Below, one piece after another: positions 1 through 10,103 of a stretch of 64,000 bases of DNA; the first letter of the stretch is position 1, and the number at the start of each line of letters is the position of its first letter. The stretch comes from C-114 sp963719285 (GTDB lineage: Bacteria; Chloroflexota; Limnocylindria; Limnocylindrales; CSP1-4). Made by a program: the position numbers and the translations under genes. The notes below the pieces were generated by a model. The model saw only the letters and a list, made by a program, of their open reading frames with translations. It was not told where the DNA came from and made no database searches. The stretch lies in NCBI GenBank assembly GCA_963719285.1, contig CAVRBO010000003.1, forward strand, positions 248,001 to 312,000, read 5' to 3'.

Positions 1-470
1 TGCACGTCATCGCCGCCAAGGCCGTGGGCTTCCAGTTCAACCTCGGCGACGAGTACCGCCACGACCAGCAGCGGACCATCGACAACGCCCAGGTCCTCGC
101 TGACACGCTCGCGTCCCAGGGCGCCCGCCTGGTCAGTGGCGGGACGGACAACCACCTCATGCTCGTCGACGTGACCCCGCTCGGTGTCACCGGGCGCGAG
201 GCCGAGCACCTCCTCGACGAGATCGGCGTGACCGTCAACAAGAACGCCATCCCGTTCGACCAGAACCCCCCCAACATCGCGTCGGGGATCCGGGTGGGGA
301 CGCCGGCCGTGACGACCCGGGGATTCGGCACGGACGAGATGCGGGCCATCGGCCGGATCATCGTCTCGGCGATCGCCTCGCGTGCCGAGCCCGCGGAGCA
401 GGCCCGCCTGGCCGCCGAGGTTCGCGAGATCGTGAACCAGTTCCCCGTTCCGGGGCTCGCCCGCGCATGA
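1..470 (+). CDS. glyA: Serine hydroxymethyltransferase, C-terminal part (5' end outside window)
   Basis: The frame is open from the window edge (first codons HVIAAKAV) to the stop at 468-470, giving about 155 residues. This is the C-terminal domain of the PLP enzyme that interconverts serine and glycine and charges tetrahydrofolate with a one-carbon unit in the cytoplasm. Recognisable family stretches are the HVIAAKAV helix, GGTDNHLMLVD, the NKNAIPFD segment and SGIRVGTPAVTTRG. The PLP-binding lysine lies upstream of the window. The stop overlaps the next gene's start (ATGA at 467-470), so the two are translationally coupled. Identification is firm; only the N-terminus is missing. Confidence 0.95.
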   Translation, partial: HVIAAKAVGFQFNLGDEYRHDQQRTIDNAQVLADTLASQGARLVSGGTDNHLMLVDVTPLGVTGREAEHLLDEIGVTVNKNAIPFDQNPPNIASGIRVGTPAVTTRGFGTDEMRAIGRIIVSAIASRAEPAEQARLAAEVREIVNQFPVPGLARA

Positions 471-1744
471 GGTTCGCGCCGGGAGTCGGGTCGGCGCTGC
501 CGTTCCTCGTCGGCACCCTGCTCCTCGCGGCGATCCTGGCCTTCGTCCTGACCCCGCTCGTCCGCGGCCTGGCCCATCGGCTGGGCATGGTCGACCATCC
601 CGATGAGCGCCGGGTCAATACCAGCCCGGTACCCCGCGGCGGGGGCATCGCGGTCGCGGTCGCCTGCCTCGCGGCCAGCGTCGTCTTCCTGGTGGTCAAC
701 GAGCAGACCGGGTCGACGATCCGGCCCCCGGGCACCATCGGCACGACCGAGCTCATCGCCCTCCTGGTCGGCGGCGTCCTGGCGACCGTCATCGGATCGC
801 TCGACGACACGTTCCAGCTCCGCGCGCGCTACCAGCTCGCCGGCCAGGTCTTCCTGGCGGTCGGGGCCATCCTGCTCGGCGCGACCCCGGACCAGATCTC
901 GAGCCCGTTCGGCGACACCGTGGACATGAGCGGCCTCGTCGGCGCCGGCTTCGCCCTGCTGTTCATCCTGGGGATGGTCAACAGCATCAACTTCATCGAC
1001 GGGCTGGACGGGCTCTCGTCGGGCATCGGGCTCATCGCCGCCCTGACCCTCGGCCTCATCAGCCTGACGACGGCGGTGGGCAACGGGTTCGGCCAACCGT
1101 TCGTGGCGGTCCTGTGCTTCGCGCTGGTGGGGGCCCTGGCCGGCTTCCTGCGCTGGAACTTCTTCCCGGCCACGGTCTTCGTCGGCACGAGCGGCGTCCT
1201 GTTCGTTGGCTACACGCTGGCGATCCTGTCGATCCTGGGCACGGCCAAGGTCGCGGTCGCGATGCTCGTCCTGGGCGTGCCGATCATCGACACGTTCTGG
1301 ATCATCGTCCGGCGGGTGGCCGCCCGGCGCTCGCCGTTCGCCCCGGACCGTGGCCACATCCATCACCGGCTGCTGGACCTGGGCCTCAGCCACCTCCAGA
1401 CCGTGATCCTCATCTACGCGATCTGCATCGTCCTGGGGTTGATGGCGCTGTTCCTGCCGGTCAGCGCGCAGCTCGTGGCGTTCGTCGCGCTGACGCTGGT
1501 CACCGGGCTCGTGTTCTTCGTCCTCACCCGCCGCTCCGTCGACAGCTCGACCAGGGCGTCCAAAGCCAAGGCGGCGCTCAAAGCCGTTCCGATGGCCTCG
1601 CCGGTCGGGGAGCCAACCGCCGTCGGACCCGGGCACGCGACCGGTCCGTCGGATCCGCCCATCGCCCGGGCCCCGGCGGAGGCCGCCGACCCGGAAGCGG
1701 CCAAGCCCCGCGATCCCGCGCTCTCCCCGCCCGGCCGGCGCTGA
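467..1744 (+). CDS. WecA/TagO/MraY-family undecaprenyl-phosphate sugar-1-phosphate transferase
   Basis: This 425-residue polytopic membrane protein belongs to the family that moves a HexNAc-1-phosphate from a UDP-sugar to undecaprenyl phosphate, the first step of wall teichoic acid, O-antigen or similar glycan assembly. Visible motifs are DHPDERR and PRGGG near residues 43-60, the DD pair at 113-114 (GSLDDTFQLR), NSINFIDGLDG at 172-182, and the cytoplasmic histidine box HIHHRL at 297-302, with about ten hydrophobic segments. The motif that usually reads GDSG or GDVG reads GTSG (240-243), so a normally conserved Asp is Thr. The last 65 residues are an Ala/Pro-rich cytoplasmic tail. HIHHRL points to the WecA/TagO branch rather than MraY. 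The start overlaps glyA by four bases. Confidence 0.88.
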   Translation: MRFAPGVGSALPFLVGTLLLAAILAFVLTPLVRGLAHRLGMVDHPDERRVNTSPVPRGGGIAVAVACLAASVVFLVVNEQTGSTIRPPGTIGTTELIALLVGGVLATVIGSLDDTFQLRARYQLAGQVFLAVGAILLGATPDQISSPFGDTVDMSGLVGAGFALLFILGMVNSINFIDGLDGLSSGIGLIAALTLGLISLTTAVGNGFGQPFVAVLCFALVGALAGFLRWNFFPATVFVGTSGVLFVGYTLAILSILGTAKVAVAMLVLGVPIIDTFWIIVRRVAARRSPFAPDRGHIHHRLLDLGLSHLQTVILIYAICIVLGLMALFLPVSAQLVAFVALTLVTGLVFFVLTRRSVDSSTRASKAKAALKAVPMASPVGEPTAVGPGHATGPSDPPIARAPAEAADPEAAKPRDPALSPPGRR

Positions 1745-1807
1745 TCGGCGCCGGACGGTGGCGCCTACTGCCGGCAGACCCCCTGTCGGACCGAGCCCAA
1801 ACGCCCC

Positions 1808-1813
1808 AGGAGG
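1808..1813 (+). promoter_or_regulatory. Ribosome binding site deciding the methyltransferase start
   Basis: A perfect AGGAGG lies 10 bases before the GTG at 1824. The frame is also open upstream to 1758, but the longer reading would place this Shine-Dalgarno inside the coding region. Confidence 0.7.
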
Positions 1814-1823
1814 ATCACCCGTC

Positions 1824-2540
1824 GTGAGCGACCGGAGCGACGACACGATCGACCCGCCGCCCGACCGGGGTCCGGCCTGCGCCTGTCCGACCGACGACCG
1901 GATCGCCCGCCACTTCGACGCCAAGGCCGCAGATCGGCTGGCCAGGGGCCGGGCCGACGACATGGTCGCCGTGTCGCAGCGCCTGCTGGCCGCGCTCCTC
2001 GCCATGGACCCCGGCGGCAGGACCGTGCTCGAGCTCGGCTGCGGGCGCGGCGGCCTGCTGCTCGGGCTGATGCAGGCCGGTGCCGCCGGCGCGGACGGCG
2101 TGGACCTGTCGGCGACGAGCATCGGGGTCGCCCGCGCGCGATCCGATCAGGCGCAGCTCTCGGACCGCGTCCACCTCTCGGTCGGCGACGCCGCCCAGGT
2201 CCCACTCGAGCCTCACGACTGGGTGATCCTTGATCGGGTCATGTGCTGCTACCCGGACATCGAGCGGTTGCTGGCCAACTCGCTGCCCGCCGCGACGCAG
2301 CTGTACGCCTTCACGGTCCCCACCTCGCGCGGCTGGCGCGGCGTCGTCGCCCGCCTGGACGAGTGGATCGAGAACGCCTGGGACACCCTTCGGGGCCGGC
2401 CCTGCCCGGGCTTCGTCCACGACCTCGGCTCGATCGAGGAGCGCCTGGCCGCCGCCGGCTTCCGGCTCCGCCACGTGGACCGCGAGCGGCTCTGGCACAT
2501 CGCCATCTACGAGCGCTCCGCGGAGCCCCGCCCGGCCTGA
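1824..2540 (+). CDS. Class I SAM-dependent methyltransferase
   Basis: A cytoplasmic methyltransferase of 238 residues. The SAM-binding motif I, VLELGCGRGG, is at residues 68-77, followed by a GVDLS acidic strand and the post-I segment DRVMCCYPD, a string often seen in BchM/UbiG-like enzymes. The substrate cannot be read from sequence. The GTG start at 1824 is chosen for its AGGAGG; an upstream in-frame ATG at 1758 would add a Pro/Gly-rich stretch with no family character. It follows the glycan-lipid transferase by 79 bases in the same direction, but a functional link is unproven. Confidence 0.8.
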   Translation: MSDRSDDTIDPPPDRGPACACPTDDRIARHFDAKAADRLARGRADDMVAVSQRLLAALLAMDPGGRTVLELGCGRGGLLLGLMQAGAAGADGVDLSATSIGVARARSDQAQLSDRVHLSVGDAAQVPLEPHDWVILDRVMCCYPDIERLLANSLPAATQLYAFTVPTSRGWRGVVARLDEWIENAWDTLRGRPCPGFVHDLGSIEERLAAAGFRLRHVDRERLWHIAIYERSAEPRPA

Positions 2541-2568
2541 CCGACCGCGCTCGCGGGCCCGACCGTCC

Positions 2569-2587
2569 GATACTCCCCCGGAGTATC
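2569..2587. repeat. 19-nt palindrome, copy 1
   Basis: GATACTCCCCCGGAGTATC: 8-base arms with a 3-base loop, lying 29 bases after the methyltransferase stop. A near copy is at 43953-43971, also intergenic. It has no T-run, so it is more likely a protein-binding site or small hairpin than an intrinsic terminator. Confidence 0.6.
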
Positions 2588-2809
2588 TGACCGGAGCGCG
2601 CCGGCCCGCGGGATGACGGCCGACCCGATGGCCGCCCCGATCGACCGAATCGGTGGTGCCAGCGTGCCTCCCCGACCGTTCGATTCCGGTGCCGGTTGGG
2701 ACCATCGGCCTGCCCCCGGCGGGACCAACGGGATGTCCTCGGCCGGAGGGGCCCCGTTCTAGCCTTGCCCCGGACGGGCCAGGACCCCAGGGCCTGCCGA
2801 CGGAGCCGA

Positions 2810-4095
2810 ATGTCAATCGAACTCGTTCTACTCATCTTCATCGTGCTCGTGGTGATCACGACGGTCGCCCGTGTCGCCCAGGTCGGGCGTCGCGCCGGTG
2901 GGCGGACATGGCTCCGCCGCCAGTCGGATGAATCCCCGCTGAAGTGGGTGATCCGAAGCCTGACCGGAGGCCAGGCGCCCGAGCCCGAAGTCATCGAGAC
3001 GACCCAGGGCGAGGTCAACCCCCTGGACCGCCTCGCCGCGCTCATGGGTGACGGCGGTCCCGGCGAAGAGCCGAACGAGCGCGCCGAACCCGTCTACGAC
3101 GAGCCCTCCGCGCCTGCCTATCCGGCGTACGCGCCGACACCCGCGCCTGCTCCGTACGCGCCCGTCCCCTATGAGCCCGCGCCCGCGCCCGCGGGACCGG
3201 CCTTGTCGCCGGTCGCCGCCGCGGCGGCCGCAGCGGCGGCGGCGCTGGACGACGACTCCATCCCGCTCCTCCAGCAGGCCCGCCCCCACTCGCTCGCGGC
3301 CGCGAGCGCGATGAGCCTGTCCGCCAGCCCGACCGCATCCTCCAAGGCGAGCGAGATCGGTACCCGTTCGACCGGCTGGCTGGCCGAGCTCATGGCGACG
3401 TCCAGGCCGCCCAGGCCGACCCGTCGCCGTCCGTCTTCTCGCGCCGCCGGCGCATCTACCGGGACGCCGCCGTGGTCCTGCTCGTCTTCGCGATCGTCGG
3501 CCTGACCGCGTTCGCGGCCGTGCCCTGGCTCACGGGCAGCGGGAGCGTCGCCGCCCTGGCGACCGCCACGCCGTCCGCCACGCTGCTCGCGATCGCGCCC
3601 ACCGCGACGCCCACGCCCACGCCGACCGTGAGCATCGTCGTCACGCCCTCGCCGAGCCCGTCGCCCAGCCCGTCCGTGTCGCCGAGCCCGCTGGTCGTGG
3701 CGACCCCGGTGCCGACGCCCAAGCCGACCCCGAAGCCCACGCCCAAGCCGACCCCGCGACCGACGCCGCAGCCGACCCCGGTGCCGACGCCCAAGCCCAC
3801 GCCGAAGCCGCCGCCACTGCCGGTCCCCGGGATCTTACACGGCATACGACCAGAATTCGTGCAGCAGCACCATCTCCGTCATCTACGACGGGTCCGGGTC
3901 GGCGCATGCCAGCTCGCTACACGTGGACCTTCTACACGCCGTCCGGCACGAAGACCGGCGCCAGCGGGACGCGCAACTACACGCATCGGCGCGCACACGT
4001 CGGGCCAGAAGTGGAGCTTCAAGATCAAGCTCACGGTGACCAACGCGTCCGGTTCCAAGTCGCTCACCAAGACCTACAGCGGCCAATGCACGTGA
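2810..4095 (+). pseudogene. Membrane-anchored protein with PT-rich stalk and PKD/Ig-like domain, broken by four frameshifts
   Basis: Reading across frames gives one sensible protein. It starts at ATG 2810 with an N-terminal membrane segment (MSIELVLLIFIVLVV), then an acidic/Pro-Ala-rich region. After a frame change near 3394 comes a second hydrophobic segment (VVLLVFAIVGLTAFAAV), then a long TPKPTPKPTP-type stalk (about 3600-3815) that would hold the C-terminus outside the cell, and an Ig/PKD-like domain ending SLTKTYSGQCT. The frame changes again near 3830, 3905 and 3986; each is explained by one extra or missing base, and three of the four sit in or beside G or C runs. Real decay and local sequencing error cannot be told apart here. 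The function is unknown, perhaps a surface display protein. Confidence 0.65.
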
Positions 4096-4124
4096 CCACG
4101 TCCTCGCACCCAGGAGCTCGACCC

Positions 4125-7100
4125 ATGCGCCTCTTCGCCCGATTCATGTCCGCCCTCCTGGTCGCGACGCTCGTCCTGCCGGCCCTCGGCGTAGGTTCGG
4201 TCTTCGCCGCCGCCGACGCGCTGGCGTTCATCTCGCTGCCGGCGAGCGCGAGCGCGGGCGTGCCCACGACGGTCACCGTCGAGGCGCAGGACACGGGAGT
4301 CATCGATCCACCTGTACACGGGCACGGTCACCCTCGACACCGGCGACGCGGGCGACGTCGTGACCCCCGTGAGCCACACCTACGACGGCGGTGACGCCGG
4401 GACCTTCGACTTCTCCGTCACGTTCCACGCGGCCGGCCCTCGGACGCTCACCGCCTCGGACGGCGTCAGCACCGATGCGACCGGTGGACTGACCGTGGAT
4501 GCCGGCGCGCTCGACCACATCGTCGTGAGCCCCGGGACCGCGAGCGTGCAGGCGGGCGTGGATCAGGCCTACACGGTGGCGGCGTTCGACCAGTACGACA
4601 ACGCGATCGGCGACGTCACGAGCTCCTCGACGTTCACGATGACGCCGGACGGCGGCTGCGACAGCCCGAGCGCCACCTGCAACGCCACGCTCGTGGGCGT
4701 GCATGTGGTCACGGCTAACTACAGCGGCAAGACCGACACGTCGACGCTCACGGTGACCGTCGGGCCGGTCGACCACATCAGCGTCTCGCCGTCCAGCGCG
4801 AGCAAGGCCGTCGGCGTCGACCAGGCCTACACCGTCGAGGCCTACGACCTGTACAGCAACGACATCGGCGACGTCACCGGTTCGGCGACCTACACCATCG
4901 CCCCGGACGGCACCTGCAACGACGTGGCCTCCACCTGCCAGGCGACGGCCCTCGGCGCCCATACCGTCACGGCGAATTACAGTTCCAAGACCGACACCTC
5001 GACGCTCACGGTGACCGTGGGGCCCGTCGATCACATCACGATCACCCCGTCGACCTCCTCCCGGCAGGCGGGCGAGGACGAGACGTACGCCGTCGAGGGG
5101 TTCGATCTCGCCGACGACGACCTGGGCGACGTGACCGGTTCGTCGACCTTCACGATCACGCCTGACGGCACGTGCGACGACCTGACGGCGACGTGCAACG
5201 GGACGCTCGTGGGCGCCCACACCGTCACGGCCACCAACAACGGCGCGACAGACACCGCGACGCTCACTGTCACGGTCGGTCCGCTCGATCACATCGTCGT
5301 CTCGCCGGCCAGTTCGAGCCAGGCCGCCGGCGTCGACCAGGTGTACACGGTCGAGGCGTTCGACCAGTACGACAACACGCTCGGCGACATGACCGCCCTG
5401 TCGACCTTCGCCATCACCCCGGACGGCACCTGCGACGATCCGACCGCGACGTGCCAGTCGACCGTCTCCGGGCCGCACACGGTGACGGCGGACTACGGTG
5501 GGAAGACCGCCACCTCGGATCTCACTGTGAGCCCGGGCACCCTCGACCACATCGTCCTGAGCCCGTCCAGCGCGACGGTCGACCCCACAGTGGGCCAGAC
5601 CTACTCGATCGAGGCGTTCGACGCCCTGGACAATCCCATCACCGACGTCACCGCGTCGACGACGCTGACGATCGATGGGGCGGGGACGTGCGACAACCTC
5701 GCCCACACGTGCACCGCGGCGCCGGCCGGTGACTACACCGTCACGGCCACCTACAGCGGCAAGACGGACACCGGGACACTGACGATCAACGAGCTCCCAC
5801 CGGTCGCCGCGGACGACACGGCCGACTCGATCTTCGAGGACGGCGGGCCGAAGAACGTGGACGTGATCGCCAATGACAGCGACCCGAACGGGGATGCGCT
5901 CACCGTCTCCGGGACGACGGACGGGGCCCACGGGACCGTTGCGATCGACGTCTCGGGCCTGTTCGTCACCTACACGCCCGAGGCGGACTGGAGCGGCAGC
6001 GACTCGTTCACCTACACGATCTCGGACGGCCACGGCGGCTTCGACACCGCGTCCGTCGACGTCACCGTCGTGGCGCAGAACGACCCGCCGTCATTCAGCC
6101 TTCTCGGCGACCAGACCGTCCTGGAGGACGCCGGTCCGCAGACGGTCGTCGGGTTCGCGACCGGCTCCCCTGGCCCGCCGGACGAGAGTGGCCAGACCCT
6201 CAGCTACGTCATCGACTCCGACTCGAACCCGGGTCTGTTCACGGTCGAGCCTTCGATCTCGTCCGCCGGCGACCTGACGTTCACGGCCGGACCGGACCTG
6301 AACGGCAGCGCGACGATCACCGTCCACGCCGTCGACAGCGGCCCGAATGGCGCCGGCGACATCAACTTCAGCGCGCCGCAGACGTTCGACGTCAACGTCA
6401 CGGCCGTCGACGACGCGCCGGTCGCCGTGGATGACGGCGCCCCCTACCTGGTGAAGCAGGGCGTCGCCATCACGATCAGTGCCGCGGCCGGCGTCCTGAC
6501 CAACGACACGGACATCGACACTCCGTCCGACCAGCTCACGGCCGTCCTGGATACCCAGCCGGCCGACGGCACGGTGACCCTGAATCCGAATGGCTCCTTC
6601 ACATACACGTCGAGCGGCATCATCGGCCCCGAGTCGTTCACGTATCACGTCAACGACGGGTCGCTGGACTCGAACATCGCGACGGTGTCCATGGACGTCT
6701 ACCTGAACCACGTCCCGACCGCCGTGTCGGACATCGTGACGGTCGTCTCGGGCAGCGGCTACGTCGCCCTCGGCGTGCTCGTGAACGACTACGCGGCGAA
6801 CCCGGATCTGGGCGAGACCCTGCTGATCACGAGCGCTTCCCATCCCATCCATGGAACGGTCTCGATCACGGGCGGTGGGACCGGCCTGAAGTACCGGCCG
6901 GCATCGGGCTTCATCGGCTCCGACGTGTTCACCTACACCATCACTGACGGCACCTTCACCTCCACCGGCAGCGTCCTCGTGAAGGTCCCGAAGGACACCT
7001 ACAAGCCGGTCGCCACGGCCCCTGTCCAGACGATCGGGTCGCAGACGATGGGTACGTCCACCGTCAAGATCCACCTCGTCTGGAGCGGCACGGACAAGGG

Positions 7101-7644
7101 CTACGGCGTCTCCAAGTACGAGCTCTGGTGGAGCACCGACGGGCACTCCTACAAGAAGATCAAGACGACGTCCGCCTCGTCCTCGAGCGCGACGCTGACC
7201 CTCAACCACGTGTACCGCTTCCGGGTCCGGGCGATCGACAAGAAGGGCAACATCGGGTCGTTCGCGTACGGTCCCACCTTCAAGTTCGTCCGTTACCAGG
7301 AGACGTCACTGGTCTATGTGACGGCGTGGAGCACGGTCAACAGCGCCTCGTACAGCAGCGGCCATGCCCGCACGACCTCCACCGCCGGCAGGTCGGCCAC
7401 CTTGACGACCACGGGCCGCACCTTCACCTGGATCGGCGTCAAAGGCCCGACCCGCGGTACCGCCGACGTGTACGTCGACGGCGTCCTGAAAGTCCACCTC
7501 AACCTGAACTCGTCGACCCGGACGTACCGCAAGGTGATCTGGTCGATCACGTTCGCGTCGAGCGCGGCCCATTCGTTCAAGATCGTCTACACGGGTCCCA
7601 CCACCAGGCGCGTGGAAGTGGACGCGATCGTCGTCCTGCGCTGA
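4125..7644 (+). CDS. Large secreted repeat protein: five Ig-like, four cadherin-like, FN3-like and C-terminal domains (one frameshift)
   Basis: The start at ATG 4125 has AGGAG at 4112-4116 and opens with a signal peptide (MRLFARFMSALLVATLVLPA, then GVGSVFAAA). The frame shifts by one base near 4308 (run gatccacc), after which the protein is open to 7644, about 1170 residues in all. Order: five 86-residue Ig-like repeats (4510-5799), each with a C-x6-C pair; about four cadherin-like/VCBS-type units with VANDxDxxGD and FTYTISDG motifs (5800-7000); an FN3-like unit (APVQTIGSQ to FRVRAIDKKGN); and a domain containing RTFTWIGVKGPTRG and DVYVDGVLK shared with the next gene. It is probably an extracellular adhesion or matrix protein; no catalytic motif was seen. 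Similarity to the next gene shows tandem duplication. Confidence 0.8.
4510..5799 (+). repeat. Five tandem 258-bp coding repeats (Ig-like units)
   Basis: The codons opening each (L/V)DHI motif lie at 4510, 4768, 5026, 5284 and 5542, exactly 258 bases apart, so each unit is 86 residues. Each unit carries VDQAYTV-like, GDVT and HTVTANY-like strands and a conserved C-x6-C (for example CDDPTATC). No unit has lost or gained a codon. Confidence 0.88.
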
Positions 7645-7665
7645 CCAGCCCTCCATCGCGATCCC

Positions 7666-7706
7666 GACCGGGTCCCGGACCGACGTCCTGGGCCCGGTCT
7701 TCGATT
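7666..7706 (+). terminator. Intrinsic terminator after the first repeat protein (copy 1 of 3)
   Basis: GACCGGGTCC at 7666-7675 pairs with GGGCCCGGTC at 7690-7699 (one G-U pair), followed by TTCGATT. Near-identical hairpins follow at 9941 and 10283. Confidence 0.75.
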
Positions 7707-7925
7707 CGTGTCGCGCCCGTGGTGCCCGCCCGAGGTGCCAGTCATCACCGCTTCCACGCGTGGGTGGATGACGTGCAGGCCGATACGGGGTACCGTGGAG
7801 GTCAGCCATGAACCATGGTTCCACGGCTCGGCCCCGAAAGCGGGCGCGCCGTCCCACCTGAGGCGCAGGCTCCAGGTCCCCAGTCCGGAACCGATGGCTC
7901 GATCTCCTCATTCCGGAGTGTGTCC

Positions 7926-9875
7926 ATGCGACTCTTCACCAAAGCCGGTTCTGCCCTCGTAGGGGCGATCCTGATCCTCGAGACGCTAGCCATCGCACCG
8001 GTCATGGCAGCTGTCGCGGTGGACGCCGTCGACGATGGAACGGCCCTCGTCCCATACCTGTACATCCCCGAAGATGCGTCCGCGACCAACCTCGACGTCC
8101 TCGCCAACGACATGGGTCCCGATGGCGTGACGCCCGCCGGGTTGACCATCACGGCCAAGACCGATGGGACGATCGGCACAGTCGCCATCGATGCCTCGCT
8201 CCTGTTCGTCACCTACACCCCGGACGCCGAAGCCTCGGGACCAGACTCGTTCACGTACACCGTGAGCGATGGTTCCACGACCGACACGGCGACCGTCTAC
8301 GTTTCGGTCAATGCCCTGAACGATGCGCCGTCGTTCGACCTCGGCGCCGACCCGAGCGTGGCCGAGGATTCCGGCGCGGCGACCGTCGTCGGATTCGCCG
8401 TCGGCTCGCCCGGCCCGCCGAATGAGAGCGCTCAGACCCTGACCTACTTCATCGACAGCGACTCGAACCCCGACCTCTTCTCGGTCGCCCCGGAGATCTC
8501 GCCGGCCGGCGACCTCACGTTCACGCCCGCGGCCGACGCGAACGGCTCCGCCACGCTTGTCGCCCACGTCGAGGACAACGGGCCGAACGGCGACGGCGAC
8601 GTCAACTTCAGCCCCCCGACGACATTCCACATCACGGTCACGCCGGTCAACGACGCGCCGGTCGCCGTGGCCGACGGGCCCTACGGCGTCCCCGCGAACA
8701 CGGTCCTCAACGTGGCCGCCGGAAGCGGCGTCCTCGCCAATGACACGGACATCGACACCCTGCACACGGCGCTGACGGCGGTCGTGGACGCGACGACGAC
8801 GCACGGAGCGCTGACGCTCAACGCCGACGGCTCGTTCTCGTACACGCCGACCGCGGCGTACGTGGGTGCGGACTCGTTCACCTACCACGCCAACGACGGC
8901 TCGCTCGACTCGAACGTCGTCAGCGTCTCGCTGACCGTCACAGCGGAGAGCGCACCGGTCGCCAACAACGACTCGGCGACGATCACGACCGGCAGCGACT
9001 ACCGGATCATCGACGTCCTCGGCAACGACACGGACGCCGACGACGACACGCTCACCATCGTGAGCGCGACCGTGCCGGCCCACGGCAGGGTCCAGATCAC
9101 GAACGGCGGCACCGTGCTCCGGTATCGCCCGGCGGCCGGCTTCGTCGGCACGGACACCTTCTCGTACACGATCACCGATGGCGTGCTCACGGGCAGCGCC
9201 GTCGTGACCGTCCACGTCGTCAAGGACGTCGTCAAGCCCGTGGTCAGCGCGCCGGTCCAGACGATCGGAAGCCAGATCGTGGGCGCCACGACCGTCAAGG
9301 TCCACCTCTCCTGGGGCGGCACCGACACCGGTTCGGGCATCTCCAAGTTCGAGCTCTGGGAGAGCACGGACGGTCACGCCTTCACCAAGGTCAAGTCCAC
9401 GACCGCCCAGTCGGCGAATGTCGTGCTGACTCGCAACCACACCTACCGATTCCGGGTCCGGGCGATCGACAAGGCCGGCAACATCGGCGCCTACGCTTAT
9501 GGGCCGACCCTCAAGTCCGTCCTGTACCAGGAGACGTCGGCCAGGTACCCCATCGCGTGGAACACGGTGAACAGCACGTCGTACCTCGGCGGACACGCCA
9601 GGAAGACGTCCACCGCGGGCCGCTCGGTCATCCTGGGGACGACCGGCCGGACCTTCACCTGGATCGGTGCCCACGGCCCGACCCGGAGCACCGCCGACGT
9701 GTACATCGACGGCGTCCTGAAGGCCCATGTCAACCTGTTCTCCACGGTCACGTCGTACAGGCGGGTGATCTACTCGATCACGTTCGCCTCCAAGGCGGCG
9801 CACCAGATCCGGATCGTCTACACCGGACCTACGAGCGGCCGCATCGACTTCGACGCGCTGGTCGTCCTGCGCTAG
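7926..9875 (+). CDS. Secreted cadherin-like repeat protein, paralogue of the preceding gene
   Basis: A 649-residue protein. ATG 7926 is chosen over the upstream in-frame start at 7815 because it gives a clean signal peptide (MRLFTKAGSALVGAILILE) parallel to that of the preceding gene and has GGAG about 9 bases upstream. It contains four cadherin-like/bacterial Ig-type units (LDVLANDMG, VAEDSG, LANDTDIDT, VLGNDTDADDD), then an FN3-like unit (VHLSWGGTDTGSG to FRVRAIDKAGN) and the same C-terminal domain (TFTWIGAHGPTRS, DVYIDGVLKAH). It lacks the five C-x6-C Ig repeats, so it corresponds to the second half of the larger protein. It is predicted to act outside the cell; a binding role is inferred from repeat type only. 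Confidence 0.82.
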   Translation: MRLFTKAGSALVGAILILETLAIAPVMAAVAVDAVDDGTALVPYLYIPEDASATNLDVLANDMGPDGVTPAGLTITAKTDGTIGTVAIDASLLFVTYTPDAEASGPDSFTYTVSDGSTTDTATVYVSVNALNDAPSFDLGADPSVAEDSGAATVVGFAVGSPGPPNESAQTLTYFIDSDSNPDLFSVAPEISPAGDLTFTPAADANGSATLVAHVEDNGPNGDGDVNFSPPTTFHITVTPVNDAPVAVADGPYGVPANTVLNVAAGSGVLANDTDIDTLHTALTAVVDATTTHGALTLNADGSFSYTPTAAYVGADSFTYHANDGSLDSNVVSVSLTVTAESAPVANNDSATITTGSDYRIIDVLGNDTDADDDTLTIVSATVPAHGRVQITNGGTVLRYRPAAGFVGTDTFSYTITDGVLTGSAVVTVHVVKDVVKPVVSAPVQTIGSQIVGATTVKVHLSWGGTDTGSGISKFELWESTDGHAFTKVKSTTAQSANVVLTRNHTYRFRVRAIDKAGNIGAYAYGPTLKSVLYQETSARYPIAWNTVNSTSYLGGHARKTSTAGRSVILGTTGRTFTWIGAHGPTRSTADVYIDGVLKAHVNLFSTVTSYRRVIYSITFASKAAHQIRIVYTGPTSGRIDFDALVVLR

Positions 9876-9881
9876 TCGTCG

Positions 9882-9925
9882 CGCGCCAGGCGTCGCGCGC
9901 CAGGCGTCGCGCTAGGCGTCGCGCC
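9882..9925. repeat. Short 14-bp direct repeats
   Basis: About three imperfect copies of a 14-base unit (AGGCGTCGCGCGCC-like) directly follow the stop codon at 9875 and precede the terminator. Confidence 0.6.
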
Positions 9926-9940
9926 CCACATCGCGTTCCC

Positions 9941-9982
9941 GACCGGGCCCCGGACCGACGTCCAGGGCCCGGTCTTCGTTTT
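9941..9982 (+). terminator. Intrinsic terminator (copy 2 of 3)
   Basis: Perfect 10-bp stem GACCGGGCCC / GGGCCCGGTC (9941-9950 with 9965-9974) and a TTCGTTTT tail. It ends the second repeat-protein transcript. Confidence 0.85.
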
Positions 9983-10030
9983 CGCATCACGTAGTCGCGG
10001 CCGCGGCCGCTGGGTGCCGGCCGCGCCGCT

Positions 10031-10070
10031 GGGTGCCGGGTGCCGGCCGGTGGGTGCCGGCCGGTGGGTG
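10031..10070. repeat. 14-bp tandem repeat, nearly three copies
   Basis: TGCCGGCCGGTGGG repeats with period 14 at 10031 and 10045, and partly at 10059. Its GGCCGGCC core is self-complementary. Confidence 0.65.
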
Positions 10071-10103
10071 CCGGCCGGTCCCGTCTTGCACCGGATAGTC
10101 AGG

